A stretch of DNA of 64,000 nucleotides, taken from assembly GCF_001509585.1 (NCBI RefSeq), contig NZ_LNCI01000011.1, positions 1-64,000 of the forward strand, read 5' to 3'. The DNA is from Tropicimonas marinistellae (lineage in GTDB: Bacteria > Pseudomonadota > Alphaproteobacteria > Rhodobacterales > Rhodobacteraceae). Of the stretch, positions 29,790 to 37,856 are shown in pieces. Made by a program: the position numbers and the translations under genes. Every line of letters begins with the position of its first letter. Position 1 is the first letter of the stretch. A model generated the notes under the pieces. It saw only the letters and a program-made list of their open reading frames with translations, was not told the DNA's origin and searched no databases.

Positions 29790-30127
29790 CTCGTGGCCCT
29801 GGGTCCACGGGCATCGCAGGAGCGCATTTTCGACGTGGCCGTGTCCGACGGCCGCGAGGTCGGAGAGGACAGACGTGTAACGACATTCGTCGGGAGCACG
29901 GTGCGCGGTGCAGCATATACCAATACGATTGGAGATGCGGTGTTCGGCGCGTTCTGGGAAGATCGTGACATCGATCCGGGCGAAACCGCCTCCTATTACG
30001 TGCGGGGCCTCGAAATCCGAACGCCCGCGTGTATCGCCTATGGCGAGACCGTCTTTGGGAAACGAGACGCGTCGAACAGACGACGATGCACGGCATCCAG
30101 CCGACCTGTTGGCGCTACGTGGATTGA
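29790..30127 (+). pseudogene. Decayed C-terminal fragment of a DUF3604 gene
   Basis: In one frame the DNA encodes RIFDVAVSDGRE, later AAYTNTIGDAVFGAFWEDRD and then ASYYVRGLEIRTPACIAYGE. These line up with [28 protein letters not shown] and [20 protein letters not shown] near the end of the intact DUF3604 protein at 6971-8899. The match then shifts frame: another frame gives RVEQTT...WRYVD and a stop at 30125-30127, resembling the usual [10 protein letters not shown] end. Nothing recognisable of the N-terminal 80 percent is present. It overlaps the 3' end of the facing VOC gene. A dead remnant of a second family copy. Confidence 0.7.
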
Positions 30128-30555
30128 TCCTCGCGAAACTCGTTGATCTCCAGAAGATTCATGCCGGGGTCGTAAACGTAGACGTGACGCATGCCCGGAA
30201 TCGCATACTCGCCGGCCAGCGAGTAGTTGATCCCTGCCGCTTCGAGCCGCGCGATGACCGCGTCGAGATCCTCGACCTGGATCGCGACATGCCCGCCAAT
30301 CGACGGGTTGTGATCCAGTCCATTCTCCCGCGCGAAGGCCGGATCGGGCTCGATCAGGTGCAGCCCTTCGTTCGCTCCCTGGGCCGGTCCAGACACCGGA
30401 TACAACCGGAGCCGCATCGGGTCGTCCGACACCGCACCGCGCTTGGACGGAAACGTCCACGTCTCAGCAGACAATCCAAGGACGGTTTCGTAGAACTTCG
30501 CAGACGCCGCCATGTCTGGCGCCGGTAGGTTTACGTGATGGATCGACCATCGCAT
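30115..30555 (-). CDS. VOC superfamily protein (glyoxalase/dioxygenase fold)
   Basis: A 146-residue protein with two beta-alpha-beta-beta-beta halves. Putative metal ligands sit in IHHVNLPAPDM (residues 5-7), GGHVAIQVEDLD (about 88) and NLLEINEF (Glu near 137), the usual His/His/Glu arrangement. It could be a glyoxalase, a resistance protein or a ring-cleavage relative; nothing local decides. It is isolated, with a pseudogene at its 3' end and a gene-free stretch upstream. Confidence 0.75.
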   Translation of the reverse strand: MRWSIHHVNLPAPDMAASAKFYETVLGLSAETWTFPSKRGAVSDDPMRLRLYPVSGPAQGANEGLHLIEPDPAFARENGLDHNPSIGGHVAIQVEDLDAVIARLEAAGINYSLAGEYAIPGMRHVYVYDPGMNLLEINEFREDQST

Positions 30556-31315
30556 GTGCCGTCTCCCGATTGGCGTTCACGCGACCTTAGACCACAATCG
30601 CCACCGAAGACCAACGGATCCCGCCGCATCGCCCCCCATTTGCGGAAGCGCAATTGACTGCGCTCAAATCGGGAAGCCAAGCGCGGAAATCGTGGCCATT
30701 CTTTCAGATCGGCAACCACGCCGCCTCCTGCGCTGAACCGCACGGGGCCGGGTTGTGGACACGGACCGAACAGCAGAGATCTCGGTCAATTGCGCAATGC
30801 TGATCGCTTGAACGTGCGACCCATCCAGTTGCCATCTGTTTGCGGGCGGATGCGCTGACAAGCGATGTCGCCATGGCCTCGGCGCCACTAATGCGTCCAA
30901 TTGGTTCGGCTCCTCATCGCGCGTGCGACATGCGAAGGTCGGGTCTGGAAAACCCGGTGGCAACCAATCGCCATGGAGGGTCGCGTTTCTGCTTCCCAGC
31001 CCCGCGGATCCCTCCCCCGTCACACGCGGGAAAGCTCCCGCCCGACCGTGACGCCACATGGCGAGTGTTGGTGCTCCCCCACAGCCGCGGCTTCCAGGTC
31101 ATCGCGCCGATGTATCGCTTGTTTTGCTGTGCATGACAGGAATTAGCGTGGACACGGCAGCAGAACTCGCCGCGCGCCCACGGCCGTTGCTGGGGAAGTG
31201 ACCGCGCCGTTGCGTATCCCTGAAGCACGAACCAGTCGCTCCTCGAGCATGGCTCCGGAAGCAATCGGTCGACCGATATTCATTCGTGAGGAATGGTCTC
31301 GCCCAGCTCAGCGGG
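30556..31315. other. Gene-free stretch, nothing recognised
   Basis: About 760 bases with short open frames on both strands, none with a recognisable domain, a good ribosome-binding site or coherent codon use. No terminal repeats, transposase remnants or RNA gene were seen. It sits between the decayed DUF3604 fragment/VOC gene and the sugar-acid island, so it may be scar DNA from insertion or deletion. Confidence 0.6.
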
Positions 31316-32293
31316 TCAACACGTCAGGACAATTGAACCCATGGTGCTTCTTGCGGCAAGCTTCTCCTGGGCCGATGCCGCATCCTTCAAACCAAGCTTG
31401 AGGCCGATCTGCGGAACCACCGCCCCCGCGCGCATCTTCTCGAAGAGGATTCTGGACATCTGCGCCAACAGGTCCGGGTCGCCAATGTGCTTCAGAAGGA
31501 TTGGACGAGTGACCTTCAACGATCCACGAACGGCTAATTCCATGATATCCAACGGTGGTACCATGCCGGAGGCGTTACCGAAGGAAATCATGGTTCCCAG
31601 AGGACGCAAACAGTCGAGAGATCCCATGAACGTGTCCTTTCCGACGCCGTCCATCACCACATCGACGCCCTCACCGTCGGTCAGCCTTTTGACTTCCTGA
31701 ACGAAATCGGACCTGCGGTAGTTCACCATCTCGGAGGCGCCAAGGGCTAGCGCCTGTGCGCATTTCTCGTCGCTCCCCGCAGTGCCGATCAGGCGCACGC
31801 CCTCGGACCGTGCCCACTGGCAGGCGACAAGGCCGACCCCGCCCGCCGCCGCGTGAAACAGGACAGTGTCGCCGGCGCGCACGGGGGAAATTCGGTTGAA
31901 TAGCAGTTCCACCGTGAGCCCCTGAACCATGATGGATGACGCATCTTCGAACGATACGTCGTCCGGCAACGGGCAAAGGAACGATGCTGGCAGATTGCGC
32001 AACTCGGCGTAGGCACCCGGGGTGGTGGAGACATATGCCACCCGATCTCCCGGCGAGACATGCTCCACTCCGTCACCGACTGCGTCGACGACGCCGGCAG
32101 CTTCAAGCCCCAGACCGTGCGGGAGCGGCAACGGGTAAAGCCCCTGCCGATGATAAATGTCTATGAAGTTCACACCGCAAGCATGCTGGCGAATCCGAAC
32201 CTCACCCGGGCCAGGCGCGCCCACGTCCAAGGTCTCGAGTTGAAGAACCTCTACTCCGCCATGTTCGTGCTGCCTGATGGCTTTCGTTTCCAT
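31316..32293 (-). CDS. Quinone oxidoreductase (zinc-independent MDR family)
   Basis: A 325-residue medium-chain reductase of the QOR type: NADPH-dependent one-electron quinone reduction or enone reduction. The GroES-like N-terminal half has NFIDIYHRQGLYPLPLPHGLGLEAAG; the nucleotide-binding half has HAAAGGVGLVACQWA (AAxGGVG motif). Zinc-binding cysteines of true alcohol dehydrogenases are absent. Downstream of, and in the same direction as, the GntR-family regulator (86-base gap), so possibly co-transcribed with it. A role detoxifying enone or quinone by-products is inference. Confidence 0.88.
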   Translation of the reverse strand: METKAIRQHEHGGVEVLQLETLDVGAPGPGEVRIRQHACGVNFIDIYHRQGLYPLPLPHGLGLEAAGVVDAVGDGVEHVSPGDRVAYVSTTPGAYAELRNLPASFLCPLPDDVSFEDASSIMVQGLTVELLFNRISPVRAGDTVLFHAAAGGVGLVACQWARSEGVRLIGTAGSDEKCAQALALGASEMVNYRRSDFVQEVKRLTDGEGVDVVMDGVGKDTFMGSLDCLRPLGTMISFGNASGMVPPLDIMELAVRGSLKVTRPILLKHIGDPDLLAQMSRILFEKMRAGAVVPQIGLKLGLKDAASAQEKLAARSTMGSIVLTC

Positions 32294-32379
32294 TCAGATG
32301 CTCCACCAAACCCGTCATTTCATTCCCGCGCCACCGGCGGCTTTAAACGGCGTCCCGCACCAAAGGCATGTGAGGCAGG

Positions 32380-33045
32380 TCAACGCTGAAAATCGTTCGT
32401 GACGTCTGTCCAATACGATCCCTCCTTCCGCCCGATATGGTTTTCCAGAACGCGCAGCGCGTCGTCCAGGTCCCCAAGCTTCAACGCGTCTACAATCTTG
32501 ATGTGCTCCTGGAAGGACTTTTCCATGTGACGCGCATGCCGCCCCAATTGCATCCTCAGCGCGGCCATCATCGCGGAAATCGTGTGATAGGCGTCGCTCA
32601 GGAACCTGTTGTCCGCACAATCGAACAAGATCTGGTGGAACACGGTATCGTCCTGAAGATACTCCGTATCTTCGCCCCTCTCCCGGTGGCGACGCATGTT
32701 GTCGAGACACTTATCCAGGCTCTCGGTGAGACGCTTGCGGTCATGGTCAAACGCCGCGCGCATGGCAGTCGTTTCGAGGCACACGCGCACATCGCAGATC
32801 TTCACCAGCTCATCCGGCTCCAACCGGAACACGAAAGTACCGCGGTTAGGTTCCGTCCTGACCAGCCCCTCCGACTCGAGTCGGTTGATGGCCTCCCGAA
32901 CAGGTGTCCGGCTGACGTCGAGATCTCGGGAGATACCGACCTCCGACAATGAATCGCCCATCTGAATCTGACCGTTGATTATCCACGACCGTACTTCCTC
33001 GGTAACCAGTTCCGTCAGGCTTTTTGGGCGTTTGAGAGCTTTCAT
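32380..33045 (-). CDS. GntR-family transcriptional regulator, FCD type (regulator of unit A)
   Basis: A 221-residue protein. The winged HTH spans about 1-75 (LVTEEVRSWIINGQIQMGDSLSE, in pieces; VSRTPVREAINRLESEGLV) and the all-helical FCD effector domain about 80-215, with metal/ligand positions in DDTVFHQILFD, FQEHIKIVDAL and LENHIG. Start at 33045 (MKALKRPKS) behind AGGAGG. It faces the TRAP-transporter operon and probably represses it until a sugar-acid ligand binds, as is typical for FadR-subfamily regulators of hexuronate/aldonate genes. Confidence 0.9.
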   Translation of the reverse strand: MKALKRPKSLTELVTEEVRSWIINGQIQMGDSLSEVGISRDLDVSRTPVREAINRLESEGLVRTEPNRGTFVFRLEPDELVKICDVRVCLETTAMRAAFDHDRKRLTESLDKCLDNMRRHRERGEDTEYLQDDTVFHQILFDCADNRFLSDAYHTISAMMAALRMQLGRHARHMEKSFQEHIKIVDALKLGDLDDALRVLENHIGRKEGSYWTDVTNDFQR

Positions 33046-33086
33046 GGCGACGGCCTCCTGAGCGCAAGCTATCGGATTTGACGCCA

Positions 33087-33136
33087 GCATACAACATACG
33101 AAGAACGATGCGATTGACATGCAGGACACTGTATGC
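33087..33136. promoter_or_regulatory. Candidate GntR operator arms ahead of the TRAP operon
   Basis: GCATACA (33087-33093) and TGTATGC (33130-33136) are exact inverted copies separated by 36 bases in the GntR/TRAP intergenic region; a further CATAC follows the first arm at 33096-33100. FadR-type GntR proteins bind short AT-centred inverted repeats, sometimes as paired sites. The arms may be two half-sites or two weak operators. Position supports it, but the motif is short. Confidence 0.35.
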
Positions 33137-33190
33137 CAGTTTTCCGGCCACGGTTTCGCGAAGAACGTCGAAGCCGACGGGAGGAAGACA

Positions 33191-33730
33191 ATGAACCGAC
33201 TAAGAGCTGGCTTTGTCGAAGCGAACAGGGCCCTTGTCGCGGCAATCCTCGCAATCGTGTTCGGGATAGTCTTCGCGAATGTTCTCGGTCGCTACGTGTT
33301 CAACTACTCCTTTCCCTGGGTCGAGGAAGCCGCCCGGCACCTGATGGTTCTGGGAGCTTTCTGCGGTGCCGGCATCGCGCTGCGTGAAGGCCGCCTCGTG
33401 GCCATCGACCTCCTGCCCGATTTGCTCCCCGACCGCCTTGGGACGCTCCTGCGATGGTTCGGTGTCGCAACCATGTTCGTGTTCATGTCGGTCATGCTCT
33501 GGTTGGGCATCCGCTTCGTCGCGTTTGGCTGGCCAAAGGAAACCATGTCCACCGGCATGCCTCGCGGCGTGCCCTATCTCGCGATTCCTATCGGCTGCGC
33601 CTTGTTCCTCGTGCATCTCGCAACGTTTGCGCGACGCTACGTGCATCACGATTGGGACCTTGGCGACGACAGTAGCCTTGAAGAGCCCGGTACCCCGGTC
33701 GCGTCGACGACCTCGGACAAAGAGGGCTAG
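33191..33730 (+). CDS. TRAP transporter small permease (DctQ type)
   Basis: A 179-residue membrane protein with four hydrophobic segments, the DctQ layout. Family marks: NVLGRYVFNYSFPWVEEAARHLMV near residues 35-60 and ALREGRLVAIDLL. Start at 33191 (MNRLRAGF) with GGAGGA-like DNA upstream. It pairs with the large permease three bases downstream and with the binding protein after that. Uptake is driven by an ion gradient, usually Na+. Confidence 0.92.
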   Translation: MNRLRAGFVEANRALVAAILAIVFGIVFANVLGRYVFNYSFPWVEEAARHLMVLGAFCGAGIALREGRLVAIDLLPDLLPDRLGTLLRWFGVATMFVFMSVMLWLGIRFVAFGWPKETMSTGMPRGVPYLAIPIGCALFLVHLATFARRYVHHDWDLGDDSSLEEPGTPVASTTSDKEG

Positions 33731-33733
33731 GCC

Positions 33734-35020
33734 ATGGGCAAAACCCTTATCCTCCTGTTCTTCGCATCCTTGATCCTTGGCATCCCCGTCGCGTTCACCA
33801 TGGGCATCGCCGGCATCACCGCGATCCTGACAGATGGTTCGTTGAACCCGCTCGCGGCAACGCAGCGCATGTTCGCGGGGATCGATTCCTTCCCGCTCAT
33901 GGCGGTTCCATTCTTCATCCTCGCGTCCGAACTGATGACAGCCTGCGGACTGACGCGCGCCCTCCTTCGCTTCGCGAATGCTCTCGTCGGGCACGTCCGC
34001 GGCGGGCTCGGCCATGTGAACATCCTTGTCTCAATGCTCTTTGCCGGGATCAGCGGTTCCGCCCTGGCAGACGCCGCCGGCCCCTCCGCGATCGTCATGC
34101 GCATGATGCGCAATGCAGGCTACGAGGCGAACTACGCGGGCGCGCTTTCGGCGGCCACCGCGACCATCGGCCCGATCATTCCGCCCTCCATCCTCGCCGT
34201 GATCTTCGCCATTTCGACAACGGGTGTGTCGGTCGCCGCGCTCTTCCTTGCCGGTGTGGTACCCGGACTGTTGCTGGGGCTATCGCTCGCCATCGCCAAC
34301 CATATCGTGTCCACACGGCGAGGGTACCGCGGCCGCGAGGACCGGGCGAGCCGGAAGGAACTGCGTGACAGCACGATCGCCGCGATGCCCGCTATCGTCA
34401 TGCCGGCGATCATCCTCGGCGGCATCCTCTTTGGCGTCTTCACCCCCACCGAGGCCGGCGCCGTCGCCTCCGCCTATGCGCTGCTGCTCGGCGTCGTCCT
34501 GCGAGCATTCACGCTGAAATCGATATACGACGCTTTTGCCCGGGCTGCCGTGATCACCTCATCGGTGCTGCTGATCGTCGCCATGGCCTCGATCTTCGCA
34601 TGGCTGCTGACCTATCTGCAGATCCCGCAGACGCTCGCCGAGGGCATCGCCTCGATCACGACGAATAAGATCGGCGTCATTTTCATCCTGGCCGGTTTCG
34701 CGCTCGTCTGCGGATTCTTCATCGATACGTTGCCGGCGTTGATCATCCTGACGCCGATCCTCGGCCCCATCGCCTACAGCGCGGGTATCGACCCGCTTCA
34801 ATTCGGCATGATGCTCGTGCTCAACCTGACCATCGGGATGATCACACCGCCCGTGGGGCCGGTTCTCTTCGTTATCGCGACCGTTGGCCGGCTCAAGGTC
34901 GAGGGACTGTCCCGCGCTGTCATTCCGCTGCTGCTTGCCGAAATGATCGTTCTTCTCCTGGTGATGCTGGTTCCCGGCATCTCCACCTTCATCCCGCACT
35001 TCTTCGGGTTCTCGCACTGA
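33734..35020 (+). CDS. TRAP transporter large permease (DctM type)
   Basis: A 428-residue protein with about 12-13 membrane segments. Typical blocks: GIPVAFTMGIAGI, FAGIDSFPLMAVPFFILASELM, AGISGSALADAAG, IGPIIPPSI, IPQTLAEGI and TIGMITPPVGPVLFV. It carries the substrate and ion path of the TRAP carrier. Start three bases after the DctQ stop. Confidence 0.94.
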   Translation: MGKTLILLFFASLILGIPVAFTMGIAGITAILTDGSLNPLAATQRMFAGIDSFPLMAVPFFILASELMTACGLTRALLRFANALVGHVRGGLGHVNILVSMLFAGISGSALADAAGPSAIVMRMMRNAGYEANYAGALSAATATIGPIIPPSILAVIFAISTTGVSVAALFLAGVVPGLLLGLSLAIANHIVSTRRGYRGREDRASRKELRDSTIAAMPAIVMPAIILGGILFGVFTPTEAGAVASAYALLLGVVLRAFTLKSIYDAFARAAVITSSVLLIVAMASIFAWLLTYLQIPQTLAEGIASITTNKIGVIFILAGFALVCGFFIDTLPALIILTPILGPIAYSAGIDPLQFGMMLVLNLTIGMITPPVGPVLFVIATVGRLKVEGLSRAVIPLLLAEMIVLLLVMLVPGISTFIPHFFGFSH

Positions 35021-35039
35021 CATAAAAGGGAGGTTTCCA

Positions 35040-36053
35040 ATGAAAACCATGTCGAAACTGTTCACCGCAACGGCTGCGGCCGCACTGGCGCTCGGCACCC
35101 AGGCGGCAATGGCCAAGGAGCTTAAGTACGCCCATTTCCAGGCCGGTGATCTGAGCTCGCCCAAGCATGCCGCAGCGCTCGCCTTCGAGGCCTGCGTCGA
35201 AGGCAAGACGTCCGGTTCGATCGACGTTCAGGTCTATCCGGCAAGCCAGCTTGGCGGAGGCACGGAAATACTCGAAGCCCTGCAGCTCGGCACGGTCCAG
35301 ATGACCGCCATCCACGACGGCCCGGTCTCGGCGATCTACAAGCCCTTCGGCGTTCTCGCCATGCCCTATATCTTCGATGATCAGGCGATGGCCTGGGCGG
35401 TGATGGACGGCCCCTTCGGCGACGAACTGTTCGAGGACATGCGTACCAAGACCGGCATCCGCGGCTTCGGAGTGGCCGATAACGGCGTGCGCAACTTCAC
35501 CAACAACGTCAAGCCGGTGGCCTCGCCCGAGGACATGGAAGGCCTGAAAATGCGGGTCATGACCGCCCCGGTCTGGGTCAAGCTGGTCGAAAGCCTCGGC
35601 GCCTCGGCCACCCCGGTACCGTGGCCGGAACTGCCCGGTGCGCTCCAGCAAGGTGTGGTCGACGGACAGGAGAATGGCGTTACCAACATCGTCAACGCGT
35701 CGCTCTACCAGCACCAGAAATATGTGTCGCTCGACGGGCATGTCTTCTCTTGGCACGCCTACCTGATGTCCGACGCCTTCTACGAAGGGCTGACCGACGG
35801 CGAGAAAACCGCAGTCGATCAATGCGTTCAAATCGCCAAGGTCATCCATCGCGGCATGACGGCGGCACAGGACGCAAATGCGACAGCGATCCTGTCCGAA
35901 CTCGGCATGGAAGTTGTGCCGGTAAGCCCGGACCAGAAAGAGGCCTTCCGCACCTCGGCGCAACCTGCCGTGCGCGAGTTCCTGGTCAGCGACATCGGTG
36001 CCGAATGGCCCGACAGGCTTGATGCCGCAATTACCGCCTACCGGGCCGAGTAA
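35040..36053 (+). CDS. TRAP transporter substrate-binding protein (DctP type)
   Basis: A 337-residue periplasmic protein with signal peptide (about 1-24, cleavage near AMAKE). Mature features: KYAHFQAGDLSSPKHAAAL, VYPASQLGGGTEILEALQLG, and the carboxylate-binding arginine region GLKMRVMTAPVWVKLVESLGA. DGQENGVTNI and SLDGHVFSWHAYLMSD follow. DctP proteins of this branch bind sugar acids (uronates, aldonates) more often than C4-dicarboxylates; the island context supports a sugar acid. The precise ligand is unknown. Confidence 0.92.
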   Translation: MKTMSKLFTATAAAALALGTQAAMAKELKYAHFQAGDLSSPKHAAALAFEACVEGKTSGSIDVQVYPASQLGGGTEILEALQLGTVQMTAIHDGPVSAIYKPFGVLAMPYIFDDQAMAWAVMDGPFGDELFEDMRTKTGIRGFGVADNGVRNFTNNVKPVASPEDMEGLKMRVMTAPVWVKLVESLGASATPVPWPELPGALQQGVVDGQENGVTNIVNASLYQHQKYVSLDGHVFSWHAYLMSDAFYEGLTDGEKTAVDQCVQIAKVIHRGMTAAQDANATAILSELGMEVVPVSPDQKEAFRTSAQPAVREFLVSDIGAEWPDRLDAAITAYRAE

Positions 36054-36079
36054 CCCCCTAGAACCGAAGAGACCGTGTC

Positions 36080-37048
36080 ATGAGCACTCCTATCGTTGCC
36101 GTCCTTGAACCAGGCTATGCCGATTACGATGTCGAGAGGTCCATTCTCGGACCGTTGGGCATTGAGGTTCTTCCGGTACCCACGGGTGCCGATGCGGTCT
36201 CTTCGCTGACCGGTCAGATGACTGTTGGATTGATGGTGCGCGAACGCGAGGTATCGGAACGCCTGATGAATGCCTGTCCGGACCTCAGGGTCGTGGTGCG
36301 CTATGGTGTCGGGGTCGACAACATCGATCTGGATGCCGCGCGCGCACGCCTCGTGAAGGTCGCGAACGTGCCTGACTACGGTGCCGAGATCGAGGTCTCC
36401 GAACAGGCCGTCGCACTCTATCTCGCCGTTCAGCGCCGTATCGTGAGCCGCGACAGCGAAGTCCGGGCGGGTGCCTGGGCGGTCGGGCAGGCAGCGACGA
36501 TTCCCGGGCGGGACAACGCCACGCTCGGTATGATCGGTTGCGGCAAGATCGGCATGGCGGCTGCCCGGAAATTCTCAGCGCTCGGCTTCACACGGACCTT
36601 GGCGCACGATCCGAATCTGACCGCGGAAAAGGCTGCGGCTGCCGGAATCGAACGCGCGGACCTCGACACTATCTATCGGGAAGCCGACGTGCTGAGCCTG
36701 CACGCGCCGCTTACACCAGAAACCCGCCACATGATCGGGGCCGCCGAACTCGCGCTGCTGAAACCGACGTCCATCCTCGTGAACGTCTCGCGCGGCGGGC
36801 TCGTGGACGAGGTGGCGCTGGCGCAAGCGCTGCATCAGGGGCGCCTCTTCGGCGCTGGCGTGGACGTTTTCGAGCAGGAGCCGGTATCGGCAGACAACCC
36901 ACTTTTGTCCGCGCCCAACACGGTGCTGTCGGATCACGCGGGCTGGTATTCGGAACGTTCCGTCCGCGTTCTTCAGAGTCTCGCGGCAAAAGAAGTCGCG
37001 CGTGTTCTCGAGGGAACGTCGCCCCGAAACTGGATGAACTCCTGGTGA
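36080..37048 (+). CDS. D-2-hydroxyacid dehydrogenase (copy 1)
   Basis: A 322-residue NAD(P)-dependent D-isomer-specific 2-hydroxyacid dehydrogenase. The Rossmann motif is LGMIGCGKIGMAAARK. The catalytic triad is visible as Arg in NVSRGGLVDE, Glu in VDVFEQEPV and His in LSDHAGWYSE. There is no ACT domain, so this is not a standard serine-pathway SerA. Starts 26 bases after dctP. A second, divergent enzyme of the same class (48057-49049) is in the facing unit. The likely role is oxidation or reduction of a hydroxy/keto sugar acid or C3/C4 hydroxyacid from the RraA-type aldolase. Confidence 0.88.
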   Translation: MSTPIVAVLEPGYADYDVERSILGPLGIEVLPVPTGADAVSSLTGQMTVGLMVREREVSERLMNACPDLRVVVRYGVGVDNIDLDAARARLVKVANVPDYGAEIEVSEQAVALYLAVQRRIVSRDSEVRAGAWAVGQAATIPGRDNATLGMIGCGKIGMAAARKFSALGFTRTLAHDPNLTAEKAAAAGIERADLDTIYREADVLSLHAPLTPETRHMIGAAELALLKPTSILVNVSRGGLVDEVALAQALHQGRLFGAGVDVFEQEPVSADNPLLSAPNTVLSDHAGWYSERSVRVLQSLAAKEVARVLEGTSPRNWMNSW

Positions 37049-37131
37049 GGACACCCGCCATCGGACTTCCGCACCGGGGAACGCCCAATGCGCCCCGGTC
37101 TCCACAACAAACGAACTGAAAGGACTTCAGA

Positions 37132-37785
37132 ATGACACTTGAAGAACTGGTGGCAGGCTTTCGCGAGGTGGCGACCGCCTCCTGCGCCGATGCCGTCGAA
37201 AAGATTGCCGAAGGCAAGGGGGGATGGCTCGACAGCGATCTGCGCCCCAGGATCAACGAAAAGAAAATCGCCGGTCCGGCCGTAACGGTGCTCGAGGGAC
37301 CGACCGACGAAAACGTCGCCCCGGAACACGCACTCAACGCGATAGACGAGGCCGACGCAGGTTCGGTGATCGTGATTTCCACCAACGGACACGGTGAGAT
37401 CGCTGTTTGGGGCGGGCTGATGACCGCCGGCGCAGTCGCGAACAAGCATGAGGCCGCCGTGCTCGACGCCGGTGTCCGCGACATCGTCGAAATCAAGCGC
37501 GACTACGACTTCCCGGTCTACTCCCGGACCGTCTGCCCGGGCACCACGCTCGGCAACTACAAGACGATCGCCTCGAACGTCGAAGTCAAGATCGGCGAAG
37601 TGATCATCCATCCTGGCGACATCATCATGGGTGACATCGACGGTGTCGTATGCATCCCGCGCGAACATGCCGAGGCCGTTCTGGAAATGTCGCGCGAGAT
37701 CGACGAGCGCGAGGCGGAGCAGGCCAAGCTGATCATCGACAGCGGTTCCCTCCGCGAGGGGCTCGCAAAATACGGACGGATCTGA
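37132..37785 (+). CDS. RraA-family aldolase/decarboxylase (copy 1)
   Basis: A 217-residue protein of the RraA/HMG-CHA class II pyruvate aldolase fold. The active-site segment is WGGLMTAGAVANKHEAAVLDAGVRD: the Gly-rich oxyanion loop and the Arg-Asp pair that binds substrate and divalent metal (split here: GGLMTAGA then VLDAGVRD). The later HPGDIIMGDIDGVVCIP is also typical. Enzymes of this family split 4-hydroxy-2-oxoacids into pyruvate plus a carbonyl compound or decarboxylate oxaloacetate. The RNase E-inhibitor role applies to a separate branch and does not fit this operon. Actual substrate unknown. Confidence 0.87.
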   Translation: MTLEELVAGFREVATASCADAVEKIAEGKGGWLDSDLRPRINEKKIAGPAVTVLEGPTDENVAPEHALNAIDEADAGSVIVISTNGHGEIAVWGGLMTAGAVANKHEAAVLDAGVRDIVEIKRDYDFPVYSRTVCPGTTLGNYKTIASNVEVKIGEVIIHPGDIIMGDIDGVVCIPREHAEAVLEMSREIDEREAEQAKLIIDSGSLREGLAKYGRI

Positions 37786-37856
37786 TCCGGAACCCGGTGC
37801 CCGCGAGCTGTTGCAGCAGCTCGCGAGCGCCAGTCACACAGAAAGGGAGGTCTAAA

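Noticed and set aside
33191-36053. TRAP system as a C4-dicarboxylate transporter
   Set aside because: The Dct names are family labels. Neighbours (KDG kinase, propeller, RraA, GntR-FCD) point to a sugar acid, and no dicarboxylate sensor pair is nearby.
36080-37048. D-2-hydroxyacid dehydrogenases as SerA of serine biosynthesis
   Set aside because: No ACT domain, length about 325 residues, and both copies lie in catabolic units beside RraA genes.
37132-37785. RraA copies as RNase E inhibitors
   Set aside because: The Arg-Asp metal/substrate residues and catabolic operon context fit the aldolase/decarboxylase branch. Two divergent copies inside sugar-acid units make a global RNA-decay role unlikely.
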